Below, piece by piece: positions 9,425-18,934 of a stretch of DNA of 64,000 nucleotides. The stretch is taken from assembly GCA_040290295.1 (NCBI GenBank), contig PSMW01000018.1:1-64000 (forward strand), written 5' to 3'. The position numbers and the translations under genes were made by a program. Position 1 is the first letter of the stretch; every line of letters starts with the position of its first letter. The stretch is from CAADGV01 sp040290295 (GTDB taxonomy: Bacteria > Bacteroidota > Ignavibacteria > UBA10030 > UBA6906). The notes below the pieces were generated by a model. It saw nothing but the letters and a program-made list of their open reading frames with translations. It searched no databases and was not told the origin of the DNA.

Positions 9425-10323
9425 GCCATCAACTCCTGCTCGCCCACCGCATGCAAGAAGATCGAGTGCAACGACGGCTCGTGCACTTCGAATTTTCGGA
9501 TCTCCAATTTCCCGACGATTTGCGAGAGGATGGTTTGGGGATTCGCGCCGTCCTCCATGTGGAGCTCCGCAGAGTTTTCCGACACCATCACGTTCTTGAT
9601 TCCGTTGAGCAGACGAAGGAACGTTCCGTCGCCTGCGTACTCGAGATGGATGGAATTCTTGCCATACTGCTTCTTCACATCGCGCAACAGTCCGTTGAGC
9701 ACAACCTTGCCTCGATCGATCAAGCACAGGGCGTCGCTCAGTCGTTCGGCCTGATCCATTTGGTGGGTGGAGAAGATGATAGCTTTGTTCTGCTGTTTGA
9801 GTTCGAGGAAAATATCATTGAGCAGAATCTGATTGACGGGATCGAGTCCGGAAAACGGTTCATCCAACACCACAAGCTGAGGGTTATGGATGATGGCGAT
9901 GATGAACTGTACCTTTTGTTGGTTGCCTTTGGAAAGTTCTTCCACTTTGCGCTGGGCGTAGGGCCGCAGCGAGAAGCGGTCGAGCCAACGCAGCGCTTCG
10001 CTTCGCGCAAGTGCGCCGCTCATTCCTCTGAGTCGGGCAAAGTAGAGAATCGTATCCAAGAGTGTGCTCTTCCGATACAAGCCGCGTTCCTCCGGCACAT
10101 ACCCGACGAGATTGCGCGTGCGCTCGGAGAACGGAAGACCATCGAACGTTACGGTGCCTGCGTCGGGTTTCAGGATGTTCAACACCATGCGGATGGTCGT
10201 CGTCTTGCCGGCGCCATTGCGCCCCAAGAGGCCGAAGATAGCGCCGCGCTTGACCTCGAATGACACGTCGTCCACGGCTCGAACGGCTGTGAAGTCTTTT
10301 CGTAAGTGCGATGCTTTCAGCAT
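9421..10323 (-). CDS. ABC exporter ATP-binding protein (NatA-like)
   Basis: Cytoplasmic ATPase of 300 residues driving the permease at 8177-9424. Walker A is 'GLLGRNGAGKTT', the signature is the divergent 'LSKGNQQKVQ', and Walker B is 'LVVLDEPFSGLDP', followed by the H-loop 'IIFSTHQMD'. The C-terminal 80 residues form the extra domain found in NatA-type ATPases (DUF4162). It begins 24 bases after asnS ends, so it could share the asnS transcript, and it is translationally coupled to the permease. Confidence 0.93.
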   Translation of the reverse strand: MLKASHLRKDFTAVRAVDDVSFEVKRGAIFGLLGRNGAGKTTTIRMVLNILKPDAGTVTFDGLPFSERTRNLVGYVPEERGLYRKSTLLDTILYFARLRGMSGALARSEALRWLDRFSLRPYAQRKVEELSKGNQQKVQFIIAIIHNPQLVVLDEPFSGLDPVNQILLNDIFLELKQQNKAIIFSTHQMDQAERLSDALCLIDRGKVVLNGLLRDVKKQYGKNSIHLEYAGDGTFLRLLNGIKNVMVSENSAELHMEDGANPQTILSQIVGKLEIRKFEVHEPSLHSIFLHAVGEQELMA

Positions 10324-10347
10324 ACGGTCATGTTCGCAACCGAGACA

Positions 10348-11646
10348 TTATGGTGTGAGGCGATAGATCATGCGCGGGAAAGGGATCGTTTCGCGCACAT
10401 GATCGAGTCCGCAAATCCATGACACCGTGCGCTCGACGCCCAACCCGAAACCTGAGTGCGGAACGGTTCCGTATCGGCGCAAGTCCAGGTACCATTCGAA
10501 CGCCTCTTGCGGAAGATTGTGTTCCTTGATGCGTTGCAGAAGCGTATCGTAATCATCTTCACGCTGGCTTCCCCCGATGATCTCGCCGTAGCCTTCAGGA
10601 GCGAGCACGTCAACCGCCAGGGCAAGATCAGGATTGTCGGGATCGCGTTTCATGTAGAACGCTTTTACCTTTGCCGGATAGTGATGCACCATCACGGGCC
10701 GGTCGAATTGTTCGGAGATGACCGTCTCGTCCGTTCCACCGAGATCGTTGCCATATCCGAAGGGCAAGCCCTTCTGGTGAAGTATCTCCACCGCTTCGTC
10801 GTACGTGATGCGCGGCAGTGGCTTCTGGACTTTTTCCAAGAACGCCGTGTTGCGTTCGAGAACCTTCAACTCGTCTTGCCGATGCTTCAGCACGGATTGC
10901 ACGACGTGGATGAGAAACTCCTCGGCAAGGTCCATGTTGTCGTTCAAATCGTTAAACGCCACCTCCGGCTCGACCATCCAGAATTCAGTCAGGTGCCGGC
11001 GTGTTTTTGATTTCTCCGCGCGAAACGTTGGACCGAACGTGTACACCTTCCCAAAAGCCATCGCGGCTGCTTCGGCGTACAGTTGACCGGATTGCGTAAG
11101 ATATGCTTTACCGAGATCGAAGTAGTCCGTTTCGAACAGCGTCGAAGTTCCCTCGCATGCTGCAGGGGTGAAGATAGGGGAATCGACCAGAACGAACCCG
11201 CGGTTATCGAAGAACTCACGTATCGCCCGTATGATCTGATGGCGAACGCGCAGAATGGCATGCTGCCGGGAAGAGCGCAGCCAGAGATGACGCCGATCCA
11301 TCAAGAATTCGACGCCGTGCTCTTTCGGTGTAATGGGATAATCCTTTGCAATCGAGATGATGCGAATATCCGTCACATCCAGCTCGAAGCCTCCCGGCGC
11401 GCGATCTTCCTTCCGTACCTTTCCCCGCATGATGAACGATGATTCCTGCGTCAACTCATCGACACGTTGAAACACCTCATCGCTCACCTGCCCTTTGACC
11501 ACCACTCCTTGAACGATGCCCGTGCCGTCTCGCATCAGCGGAAACTTGATCCTCCCGCTCGAGCGCTTGTTGTAGAGCCATCCTTGGAGGGTGACTTCTT
11601 GCCCGACATACTTTGCGAGGTCTTCAATGTAATACTGTGATGCCAT
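10348..11646 (-). CDS. asnS: Asparagine-tRNA ligase
   Basis: Class IIb aminoacyl-tRNA synthetase, 432 residues, charging tRNA-Asn in the cytoplasm. An N-terminal OB-fold anticodon-binding domain (about 1-105) includes 'VTLQGWLYNKRSSGRIKF'. The catalytic domain has motif 2 'FRAEKSKTRRHLTEFWMVEPE' in pieces and motif 3 'GFGLGVERTVSWICG'. The class IIb fold is shared with AspRS, so specificity rests on overall likeness to AsnRS. A good promoter lies just upstream (11691-11719). Confidence 0.93.
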   Translation of the reverse strand: MASQYYIEDLAKYVGQEVTLQGWLYNKRSSGRIKFPLMRDGTGIVQGVVVKGQVSDEVFQRVDELTQESSFIMRGKVRKEDRAPGGFELDVTDIRIISIAKDYPITPKEHGVEFLMDRRHLWLRSSRQHAILRVRHQIIRAIREFFDNRGFVLVDSPIFTPAACEGTSTLFETDYFDLGKAYLTQSGQLYAEAAAMAFGKVYTFGPTFRAEKSKTRRHLTEFWMVEPEVAFNDLNDNMDLAEEFLIHVVQSVLKHRQDELKVLERNTAFLEKVQKPLPRITYDEAVEILHQKGLPFGYGNDLGGTDETVISEQFDRPVMVHHYPAKVKAFYMKRDPDNPDLALAVDVLAPEGYGEIIGGSQREDDYDTLLQRIKEHNLPQEAFEWYLDLRRYGTVPHSGFGLGVERTVSWICGLDHVRETIPFPRMIYRLTP

Positions 11647-11690
11647 AGTTCAGCCGATTGTCTTCGATGACGTGATGTTGTGGATGGACG

Positions 11691-11719
11691 AATATAGAAA
11701 AGTATCGCGAGAGGTACAA
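11691..11719 (-). promoter_or_regulatory. Sigma70-like promoter for asnS
   Basis: On the minus strand, TTGTAC (11714-11719) and TATATT (11691-11696) are separated by exactly 17 bases. This predicts a transcript start near 11684 and a leader of about 38 bases before asnS. The same architecture recurs at other promoters in the window. Confidence 0.7.
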
Positions 11720-11735
11720 CGGAGAGAGCGCCACC

Positions 11736-12677
11736 TCAGCTCATCTCGAGCATGCGCTGAATCGGTACGAGCGCCTTCTGTATGATGACTGGATCGAGTG
11801 TGATCTCAGGCGCGCGATTCTTCATGCACAGGTAGAGCTTCTCCATGGTATTCAGCTTCATGTACGGACAATCGTTGCACGCACAACTGCTTTCGGGTGG
11901 CGCGGGAATCAATTCTTTGTCCGGAGCGAGCTTGCGCATCTGATGAAGAATGCCCGACTCGGTCGCAACGATGAACTTCTTGCTGGGGCTTGACTGGACA
12001 TGCTTCAGTAACATGCTCGTCGAGCCGATGAAGTTGGCGCGCTGCAAGATCGGCTCCTCGCATTCGGGATGGGCAATCAACTCGGCGTCGGGATGTTCCA
12101 TCTGGAGCTGCATGATCTTTCGGAGACTGAACACTTCATGCACAATGCACGAACCTTCCCACAACAGCATGTCACGACCGGTCTTTTTGATGAGATACGT
12201 ACCGAGATTTTTATCGGGAGCGAAAAAGATCGGCTTGTCGGGTGGTATCTGGCGAATGATCTTCTCTGCATTGCTCGACGTACAGATGATGTCACTCGCA
12301 GCCTTTACCTCAGCCGAGCAATTGATGTAGGTGATGGAAATATGATTGGGATGAGCAGCGCGGAAGGCTTTGAACGCGGGCGCGGGGCAACCTTCGGCAA
12401 GCGAACAACCGGCGTTCAGGTCGGGAAGGAGTACCTGCTTTGTCGGATTGAGGATCTTCGCCGTCTCCGCCATGAAATGCACGCCCGCGAACACGATGAC
12501 GTCGGCGTCCGTTTGCGCTGCGCGGCGTGCAAGCTCCAAGCTGTCGCCCACAAAATCGGCAACGTCTTGGATTTCCCCTTCTTGATAGTAATGAGCCAGA
12601 ATAACCGCGTTCAGCTCCTTCTTCCTTCGAAGAATTTCCTCACGGTAATCGACCTGTACTTCTGGCATCCCAATCAT
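11736..12677 (-). CDS. nadA: Quinolinate synthase
   Basis: Iron-sulfur enzyme that condenses iminoaspartate with dihydroxyacetone phosphate to make quinolinate for NAD synthesis; 313 residues. The [4Fe-4S] ligand cysteines are visible in 'NAGCSLAEGCPAP', 'HPECEEPIL' and 'CACNDCPYMKLNTMEKLYLC'. The substrate-binding segment 'ILAHYYQEGEIQDVADFVGD' near the N-terminus is canonical. The start at 12677 is preferred over an ATG 21 bases upstream because AAAGGAG lies just before it. It is the last gene of the gltX-to-nadA run. nadB and nadC are not in the window. Confidence 0.96.
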   Translation of the reverse strand: MIGMPEVQVDYREEILRRKKELNAVILAHYYQEGEIQDVADFVGDSLELARRAAQTDADVIVFAGVHFMAETAKILNPTKQVLLPDLNAGCSLAEGCPAPAFKAFRAAHPNHISITYINCSAEVKAASDIICTSSNAEKIIRQIPPDKPIFFAPDKNLGTYLIKKTGRDMLLWEGSCIVHEVFSLRKIMQLQMEHPDAELIAHPECEEPILQRANFIGSTSMLLKHVQSSPSKKFIVATESGILHQMRKLAPDKELIPAPPESSCACNDCPYMKLNTMEKLYLCMKNRAPEITLDPVIIQKALVPIQRMLEMS

Positions 12678-12721
12678 CGCTTCTCCTTTCGATTTCAATC
12701 TATGACATCAGCACAGCAAAC

Positions 12722-13837
12722 TCAACCGCTCGCCGCCAACATTTCCTCTGCAGTACGAGTCACCTCTGAGACTGAAAGGCACTGTATATCCCCTCGTTCC
12801 CCTCTAAGAAAACGATGCTGAGCTCCGATCGGTGCCCACTGTGCGGGGTCGGTTGGACCGAACAACGCAAGCACCGGAGCGCCGACGGCTGCGGCTACGT
12901 GCATAATGCCTGTATCATTCGTGATCACCAAATCGGCAACCGAAAGGTACACGGCGACCGCGCGTATCGGCCTCCCCTTGATCAGCTTATACGGGACGGC
13001 AACGTGGCGGAGCATCTCTTTCACAGGCTCATCGTCCATCGGTCCCCAACTGATAAACGTGCAAACGCCGCGTGCCGTCGCCAAGGTATTGACGACAGAC
13101 GCAAACCGTCTGGGGTCCCAACGGTTGGGAACCTTTCCCGCTCCGGGATGATAGACTACGATTTTTTTGCCATGCTCTACTTTCTTTTGTCGTAAGAGAT
13201 TAGCTTCCTCAAGCTCGAGCGGGTTCAGCGTCATCTCCAAACGAAGATCAGGCGTCCGAAGGCCCAACGGTCGGGCAACATCGAAGTTGCGTAGCGTTTG
13301 ATGCCTCGTTGGGGTTGTTCGCCAATCCAGTTCCACCGGCAAGTTGAAACAGCATGCCGCAATGTTCTCTCTGCCGTCGAGGCTGTTGGCGCCGATTCTC
13401 GTCCGTGCTCCCGACAAGCGAGCGAGGAGATCGCTCGTAAACGACATCGAAACGGTCGAGGGAACGATGGCGAGATCGAAGTTCTCAGCCCTCAGTGTTC
13501 GGATAAAGCGCACAAGATTGCCGATACCGCACACGCCGTTACGAAGAAACTCACGCTTGTCGAAGTTGATAACGCGATCCACGTAACGAAGATGAACCAT
13601 CACGTCGTAGTTCACGGGACTCGCCATAAGGACGATCGAGGCGGATGGAAATCGATCACGGAGCGCCCGCAACAGCGGAACCGCACAGAGCATGTCCCCC
13701 AACTGGTTGTGTTGACGAATGACGAGAATGCGATCGAAGGTGAGGTCGGCAGCAACTCCACACGGGGGTGAACCCAGCAAGAATCGAAGGAGTAACGAGA
13801 TGAAACGTTTGAATGTCGGTTCGAACGCGCGCAGCAA
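12722..13837 (-). CDS. Glycosyltransferase family 9 (heptosyltransferase-like)
   Basis: About 371 residues, GT-B fold, GT9 family, which usually adds ADP-heptose to the lipopolysaccharide inner core at the cytoplasmic face. The N-terminal domain has 'IRQHNQLGDMLCAVPLLRAL' with the conserved Asp that acts as base. The C-terminal domain has 'VVYHPGAGKVPNRWDPRRFA', 'DLVITNDTGIMHVAAAVGAP' and 'LALFGPTDPAQWAPIG', which bind the nucleotide sugar. The likely start is TTG (13835-13837), 14 bases after the upstream gene, with only a weak ribosome site (GGTGAG); the true start could be internal. The acceptor sugar cannot be told. Confidence 0.85.
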   Translation of the reverse strand: MLRAFEPTFKRFISLLLRFLLGSPPCGVAADLTFDRILVIRQHNQLGDMLCAVPLLRALRDRFPSASIVLMASPVNYDVMVHLRYVDRVINFDKREFLRNGVCGIGNLVRFIRTLRAENFDLAIVPSTVSMSFTSDLLARLSGARTRIGANSLDGRENIAACCFNLPVELDWRTTPTRHQTLRNFDVARPLGLRTPDLRLEMTLNPLELEEANLLRQKKVEHGKKIVVYHPGAGKVPNRWDPRRFASVVNTLATARGVCTFISWGPMDDEPVKEMLRHVAVPYKLIKGRPIRAVAVYLSVADLVITNDTGIMHVAAAVGAPVLALFGPTDPAQWAPIGAQHRFLRGERGDIQCLSVSEVTRTAEEMLAASG

Positions 13838-13851
13838 GAGCTCACCGGCGC

Positions 13852-14082
13852 TTACTTGGGGGAAGATTTCGGGTCAGTGATCTCTTCGAATTCGGCATCT
13901 TCCACATCTTTGAATTCGGCCGACGCCGAGGGCTGTGTCGCCGAGCCAACGTCGTACTTTCGTCGGGCTTTTGGGGAAGCCCGTTGCGTCAGAGCGACAA
14001 TCACTGCTCGAAGAACCTTGCCAATCAACCACGCGAGTATGATCAATAAGAGAAAACGTAGCATGAGAACGACCTTCTTCAC
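13852..14082 (-). CDS. Small single-helix membrane protein, unknown function
   Basis: A 76-residue protein with one N-terminal membrane helix (about residues 6-30, LMLRFLLLIILAWLIGKVLR). A basic stretch (KARRKY) and an acidic tail (EFKDVEDAEFEEI) follow. The overall plan resembles small hypothetical proteins common in FCB bacteria, but no function is known. Its ATG overlaps the stop of the deoxynucleoside kinase gene (ATGA, 14079-14082), which supports that it is really translated. Confidence 0.7.
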   Translation of the reverse strand: MKKVVLMLRFLLLIILAWLIGKVLRAVIVALTQRASPKARRKYDVGSATQPSASAEFKDVEDAEFEEITDPKSSPK

Positions 14083-14771
14083 GAAAACTTCTGGACCGCG
14101 GGATTGTAGTATTCGACCGCGCTATGTGTTGGACGAAAGATCGCCCGCACCAATTCCTCGAAATGTTCTTTCTTCGAAACGAAATCCAATTCGGTAGCGT
14201 TCACGATCAGCAACGGGCTACTTCGGTACCGGAAGAAGAAGTAGTTGTACGCCTCGTTCAAATCTCGGATGTAGCTCTCCTGCATATTCGCCTCAAAGTC
14301 TCTTCCCCGCCTTCGGATGTTTGCCATCAAGCGCTCGACGCTCGACTGAAGATAGACGACGAGATCCGGCGTAACGATGTTGTGTTGCATGTTGCTGATG
14401 AGAGTCTCGTAGAGCTTCAACTCCTTATCTTGAAGATTGAGATAAGCGAAAATCTTGTCCTTCTCGAAAATATAGTCCGTCACCAGAAAACGGTGAAACA
14501 GATCCGCCTGACTCAGTTCCTTTTGCTGGTTGTACCGGGTGAGCAAGAAAAAGATCTGCGTCTGAAAGGCATACCGATCCGGGTCTTTGTAAAAATCTTT
14601 GAGGAAGGGATTTTCCTCGAACCGCTCCAACACGACTTTCGCGTCAAGGAGCTCGCCCAGCATCGTTGCCAATGTTGTTTTCCCCGCTCCGATCACTCCT
14701 TCGATAGCAATGTAACGAAGCTCAGACTTTTCGATCAGTTCTTTGAGTGACTCTTGTTGGTGCTTGGACAA
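14079..14771 (-). CDS. Deoxynucleoside kinase
   Basis: Cytoplasmic nucleoside salvage enzyme of the dNK/dGK-dCK family, phosphorylating deoxynucleosides with ATP; 230 residues. The P-loop is 'IEGVIGAGKTTLATML', the substrate-side motif is 'LERFEENPFLKDFY', and the lid arginines are in 'RRGRDFE'. TTG at 14771 is chosen as start because AGGAG lies 5 bases upstream. Longer versions would overlap folK. Substrate preference (dA/dG versus dC/dT) cannot be read with confidence. It is 26 bases downstream of folK. Confidence 0.9.
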   Translation of the reverse strand: MSKHQQESLKELIEKSELRYIAIEGVIGAGKTTLATMLGELLDAKVVLERFEENPFLKDFYKDPDRYAFQTQIFFLLTRYNQQKELSQADLFHRFLVTDYIFEKDKIFAYLNLQDKELKLYETLISNMQHNIVTPDLVVYLQSSVERLMANIRRRGRDFEANMQESYIRDLNEAYNYFFFRYRSSPLLIVNATELDFVSKKEHFEELVRAIFRPTHSAVEYYNPAVQKFS

Positions 14772-14797
14772 AGATGCTCCTGAAAAACCGGTATGGA

Positions 14798-15304
14798 CTA
14801 GATGAACAACGTAAACGAAGTTGTGGTCACCCTCCCCGAATCCACACATACCTGAGCGAGTTCCGTCACCGTCATGCCATTGGCCGGGTGCACGAGATCC
14901 GGTGCGATTTCGCGCAAGGGCACGAGAACGAATTTTCTGCGCTCCAGTTCGCTGTGCGGTACGCGCAGTTCTTCATCGCTGTAGACCAATCCGTCGTACA
15001 GCAAGATGTCGATGTCGATTTCGCGCGGTCCCCATCGTTCGTTCAGTGTGCGACCCATCGCGGCTTCGATCTTTTTCACCGTCTGCATCAAAGCCGTCGG
15101 GGGAAGCGTTGTTTCGATTTCCACGACGGCGTTGAGAAATTGTGGTTGGTCGGTCCTCCCTACGGGGTCGGTTTCGTACACGGAGGAGGCCGCAATCACG
15201 TTCACCCCCTCGAGCGTGCGCAAGCGTTCGACTGCGGTACGAAGAAACCGTGCACGATCGCCGACATTCGACCCGATGCCGAGAAACACTCTGTACCTCT
15301 TCAT
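14798..15304 (-). CDS. folK: 2-amino-4-hydroxy-6-hydroxymethyldihydropteridine diphosphokinase
   Basis: Folate pathway enzyme that transfers pyrophosphate from ATP to 6-hydroxymethyl-dihydropterin; 168 residues. Family motifs: 'VFLGIGSNVGDR' at the N-terminus, 'SVYETDPVGRTDQPQFLNAV' in the pterin site, and 'WGPREIDIDILLYDG' carrying the two Mg-binding aspartates. Its start overlaps the folB stop by 4 bases, so the two consecutive pathway steps are coupled. Confidence 0.95.
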   Translation of the reverse strand: MKRYRVFLGIGSNVGDRARFLRTAVERLRTLEGVNVIAASSVYETDPVGRTDQPQFLNAVVEIETTLPPTALMQTVKKIEAAMGRTLNERWGPREIDIDILLYDGLVYSDEELRVPHSELERRKFVLVPLREIAPDLVHPANGMTVTELAQVCVDSGRVTTTSFTLFI

Positions 15305-15669
15305 CGCTGCTGCGAAATCTCCACCTCAACGTAGTCGATCACACCCTTCACCGGCGGATGGACTTTCCGTACGCGGACAACGACCTTCTGCAACGGCTCG
15401 AACTCGTTCAACAATCCCTTGCCGATCGTGTTCGCCAGCGCTTCGAGCAGATAATACTTTTTGTGTACTACGGTTTGTCGAATGAAGGCGTACACCTTTT
15501 CGTAATCGACAGTTTTCGCAAGTGAATCGCTTTCTGCCGCTGCCGAAAGATCGCAGTAGAGATCGACGTCGAATTCGAATTTGCCACCAAGGTTTTGCTC
15601 ATCTGCGATGGCGCCATGATAAGCATAAAAGACGGCGTTCTTGATGCGAATAACGTTGAGTTCTTTCAT
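15301..15669 (-). CDS. folB: Dihydroneopterin aldolase
   Basis: Folate pathway enzyme that cleaves 7,8-dihydroneopterin to 6-hydroxymethyl-dihydropterin and glycolaldehyde; 122 residues, a normal length for the octameric enzyme. 'AVFYAYHGAIADEQNLGGKF' holds the Tyr/His/Glu active-site start. 'LAKTVDYEKVYAFI' and the late Lys in 'VVRVRKVHPPVKG' complete the signature. It lies 63 bases after glnS and overlaps folK. Confidence 0.95.
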   Translation of the reverse strand: MKELNVIRIKNAVFYAYHGAIADEQNLGGKFEFDVDLYCDLSAAAESDSLAKTVDYEKVYAFIRQTVVHKKYYLLEALANTIGKGLLNEFEPLQKVVVRVRKVHPPVKGVIDYVEVEISQQR

Positions 15670-15732
15670 GCGGCGGTGCTGTGCAACGTCTGCAAGATAG
15701 AGATTGATGGAGCGAGAATCAAACGGGCGGCT

Positions 15733-17436
15733 TCACGACTGCGCGATCTTCGCCCACGTGTCGCGGAGCGTTACAGCGCGGTTGAACACCAGCGCCCCCT
15801 CTTTCGAATCATCGTCAACGCAAAAGTATCCGAGCCGCTCGAACTGAAAACGATCCTGGGGTCGTGCAGAAGCAAGGTTCGGCTCCACTTTGCATGAGCG
15901 AAGGATCTCGAGCGAGTGTGGATTGAGATACTGCTTCCAGTTCTCGCCGCTCGGATCTTCGACAGTAAACAGGCGATCGTAGAGGCGTACCTCTGCATCC
16001 AAGGCGTGCTCAGCAGAAACCCAATGGATCGTGCCCTTCACTTTTCGTGCACTCTGCGGCATGCCGCTCCTCGTCTCGGGGTCGTAGGTACACCGTACTT
16101 CGACAATCTCACCCGTCTTCTCGTCCTTCATAACGCCGAGGCATGTGATGATGAAGGCGTAGCGTAAGCGAACCTCGGCGCCGGGAGAAAGGCGAAAATA
16201 TTTTTGGGGGGGATGCTCTCGGAAATCCTCTTGTTCGATATAGAGGACTCTTCCGAACGGAACTTTCCTTGTCCCCATCGATGCGTCTTCAGGGTTGTTG
16301 ACCGCGTCGAGATATTCGACCTTCCCTTCGGGATAGTTTTCAATGACGAGCTTCAGCGGGCGGAGAACCGCCATGACGCGGGGGGCGCGCTTGTTCAGGT
16401 CGTCGCGCAAACAATCCTCCAGCACCGTCACGTCCTGAATGTACTCGCGCTTCGAAACGCCGATGCGTTCTGCAAACGTTCGAATCGATTCGGGTGTATA
16501 CCCGCGTCGTCGCAATCCCGAAATGGTCGGCATGCGCGGATCCTCCCAACCGTTCACTACCCCGTCCTCGACCAACTCAAGCAAGCGCCGCTTGCTCATG
16601 ACGGTGTAGCTCAGGTTCAAGCGCGCAAACTCGATCTGTTGGGGGTGGTGAATGCCTAACGCATCCAGGAACCAATCATACAATGGGCGATGGATTTCGA
16701 ACTCCAACGTACAAATCGAATGTGTGATACCCTCGATCGAATCGCACTGCCCATGTGCCCAGTCGTAGGTGGGATAGATGCACCACGCGTTGCCGGTTCG
16801 GTGATGTTCGGCGTGCAAGATGCGATACATGACCGGGTCGCGAAGGTTGAAGTTGGGTGATGCCATATCGATTCTCGCGCGCAGTGTTCGCGAGCCGTCA
16901 GGAAATTCTCCGGCTCGCATTCTCCGAAACAGATCAAGATTCTCCTCGACACTGCGATGACGGTACGGACTTTCCTTGCCGGGCTGGGTAGGTGTGCCAC
17001 GATACTCGCGGATCTCATCCGCACTCAAGTCGCACACGTACGCTTTGCCTTTCTTGATCAGTTGCACTGCATACTGGTACAACTGCTCGAAGTAATCTGA
17101 AGCATAATACTCGCGGTCTTCCCAATCGAATCCCAACCAGCGAACATCGCGCTTGATGGCTTCTACGTACTCCACTTCTTCCTTCGTTGGGTTGGTATCG
17201 TCGAATCGCAGATTGCACTTTCCGTTGTAGTCGCGTGCAATGCCAAAGTTGAGGCAAATCGATTTTGCATGTCCGATATGCAGATAGCCGTTCGGCTCAG
17301 GCGGAAAGCGCGTGTGCACCTTGCCTCCGTACTTGTTTGTTCGGAGGTCTTCGTCGATAATCTCTCGAATGAAATTGGTTCGTGTTGGCGACTCGCTTGC
17401 GGGTCGCTCTGGCGTTTCTTGTTGCTGATCGGTCAT
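15733..17436 (-). CDS. glnS: Glutamine-tRNA ligase
   Basis: Class I synthetase for tRNA-Gln, 567 residues. The HIGH motif is 'PPEPNGYLHIGHAKSI', the KMSKS motif is 'VMSKRRLL', and the C-terminal half has the two-part beta-barrel anticodon domain. The direct route to Gln-tRNA means the GatCAB transamidation route is not required for glutamine. ATG 17436 overlaps the gltX stop (ATGA), which fixes the start against a 129-residue-longer frame-open extension. Confidence 0.95.
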   Translation of the reverse strand: MTDQQQETPERPASESPTRTNFIREIIDEDLRTNKYGGKVHTRFPPEPNGYLHIGHAKSICLNFGIARDYNGKCNLRFDDTNPTKEEVEYVEAIKRDVRWLGFDWEDREYYASDYFEQLYQYAVQLIKKGKAYVCDLSADEIREYRGTPTQPGKESPYRHRSVEENLDLFRRMRAGEFPDGSRTLRARIDMASPNFNLRDPVMYRILHAEHHRTGNAWCIYPTYDWAHGQCDSIEGITHSICTLEFEIHRPLYDWFLDALGIHHPQQIEFARLNLSYTVMSKRRLLELVEDGVVNGWEDPRMPTISGLRRRGYTPESIRTFAERIGVSKREYIQDVTVLEDCLRDDLNKRAPRVMAVLRPLKLVIENYPEGKVEYLDAVNNPEDASMGTRKVPFGRVLYIEQEDFREHPPQKYFRLSPGAEVRLRYAFIITCLGVMKDEKTGEIVEVRCTYDPETRSGMPQSARKVKGTIHWVSAEHALDAEVRLYDRLFTVEDPSGENWKQYLNPHSLEILRSCKVEPNLASARPQDRFQFERLGYFCVDDDSKEGALVFNRAVTLRDTWAKIAQS

Positions 17437-18881
17437 GAAAGTGTTTCGATAGCCTTGTTCAATCGTCGAATGGTTTCGTCCTTGCCGATGATAGCGAGAA
17501 TATCGAACACGCCGGGACCGGCACCCGTACCGGAGACCGCCAGTCGCAGCGGATGAATCAACTGTCCGTTCCCCACCCCGAGGTGTTGGGCTGTCGCGTG
17601 CAGGGCAGCTTCGTAGTCTTCTTTCTTCGGACTGATCAGTCGTTCGAATGCGTCGCGCAGTGCAGCCACGTGCGCAGGGGTTTCCTTCTTCCATCGCTTC
17701 TGGACAACGTCGGGATCGTACGTCAGCGGCGGTTGGAAGAAATACGGACTCTTGTCGATAATATCGCGAACAAATCCGATTCGTTCCCGCATCGCCTCGA
17801 TAACATTGAGGAGGTAGTTGTCACTGAAGTGTATGCTCTTGTACGCACTGCGCGCAAGTTCTTCTTTGAGCATCGAGAGGATTTCTCTCGCGGGCTTTTT
17901 GCGAAGGTGCTCGGCGTTCATCCACTTCAGCTTTTCGATGTTGAACACCGCGCCCGATTTCCCCACGCGCTCCAACGAAAACTCCTTCACCAACTCATCG
18001 AGTGTGAACAGTTCCCGTTCATCGCCCGGATTCCATCCCAGCAGAGCGACAAAATTGATGAGCGCTTCGGGGAGATACCCCTTCTCTCTGTAATCCTCGA
18101 CCGCTACATCACCTTGCCGTTTGCTGAGCTTGGACTTATCGGGATTGAGCAGCAGCGGTAAGTGAGCGAACTGGGGGAGTTCCCATCCGAAAAACTGATA
18201 CAACAACACATGCTTGGGCGTACTTGGAAGCCATTCCTCTCCACGGATAACGTGCGAGATTTCCATCAAATGATCGTCAACGACGTTCGCGAGATGGTAC
18301 GTCGGATATCCATCAGATTTGATCAGCACTTGGTCGTCGAGCTGATCGCTAGAGAACTCTACCCTCCCCCGCACGATGTCGTCGAACGCGATCGTTGTGT
18401 CGTCCGGCACCCGCATGCGGATGACGTGAGGCACGCCTGAACGAAGTTTTGCCTGAACCTCCTCAGCCGAAAGCTTCAGCGCCCGCCGATCGTATTTTGT
18501 TGGGATGCGGAGCTTTTCTTGTTCCCGACGCATCGCTTCTAACTCTTCAGCAGTGTCGAACGCATAATACGCTTTCCCTGCCTCCACCAACTGTTGTGCA
18601 TACGACTGATAGATCGCCAGACGTTCCGACTGACGGTACGGGGCTTTGGGACCACCGATATCGGGGCCCTCATCGTATTGCAAGCCAGACCATTTCAAGA
18701 TATCGATGAGCTTCCGCTCAGCGTCGGGGACGTACCGACTTTGATCCGTATCTTCGATCCGAAGAATGAACGTCCCTTCTTGTTTGCGGGCAAAGAGATA
18801 GTTGTAGAGTGCTGTCCTCAACCCACCGACGTGCAGATAGCCTGTCGGACTCGGAGCAAAGCGAACGCGAACTGAAGACAC
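17433..18881 (-). CDS. gltX: Glutamate-tRNA ligase
   Basis: Class I synthetase charging tRNA-Glu, 482 residues. The HIGH-type motif is 'RFAPSPTGYLHVGGLRTAL', 'FILRIEDTDQSR' follows it, and the KMSKS motif is 'DKSKLSKRQG'. The frame stays open upstream for 54 more codons, but those residues are not family-like and overlap a terminator hairpin. GTG at 18881, just ahead of 'SSVRVRFAPSPTG', is therefore the likely start, although its ribosome site is weak (GACAGG). It heads a minus-strand run through glnS and folB to nadA. No clean promoter was found between the terminator and the start. Confidence 0.93.
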   Translation of the reverse strand: MSSVRVRFAPSPTGYLHVGGLRTALYNYLFARKQEGTFILRIEDTDQSRYVPDAERKLIDILKWSGLQYDEGPDIGGPKAPYRQSERLAIYQSYAQQLVEAGKAYYAFDTAEELEAMRREQEKLRIPTKYDRRALKLSAEEVQAKLRSGVPHVIRMRVPDDTTIAFDDIVRGRVEFSSDQLDDQVLIKSDGYPTYHLANVVDDHLMEISHVIRGEEWLPSTPKHVLLYQFFGWELPQFAHLPLLLNPDKSKLSKRQGDVAVEDYREKGYLPEALINFVALLGWNPGDERELFTLDELVKEFSLERVGKSGAVFNIEKLKWMNAEHLRKKPAREILSMLKEELARSAYKSIHFSDNYLLNVIEAMRERIGFVRDIIDKSPYFFQPPLTYDPDVVQKRWKKETPAHVAALRDAFERLISPKKEDYEAALHATAQHLGVGNGQLIHPLRLAVSGTGAGPGVFDILAIIGKDETIRRLNKAIETLS

Positions 18882-18934
18882 CTGTCGTTGTGAAATGCAA
18901 TGGCTGAACGGAATTCCAAGTGTTGAGAAGGTAC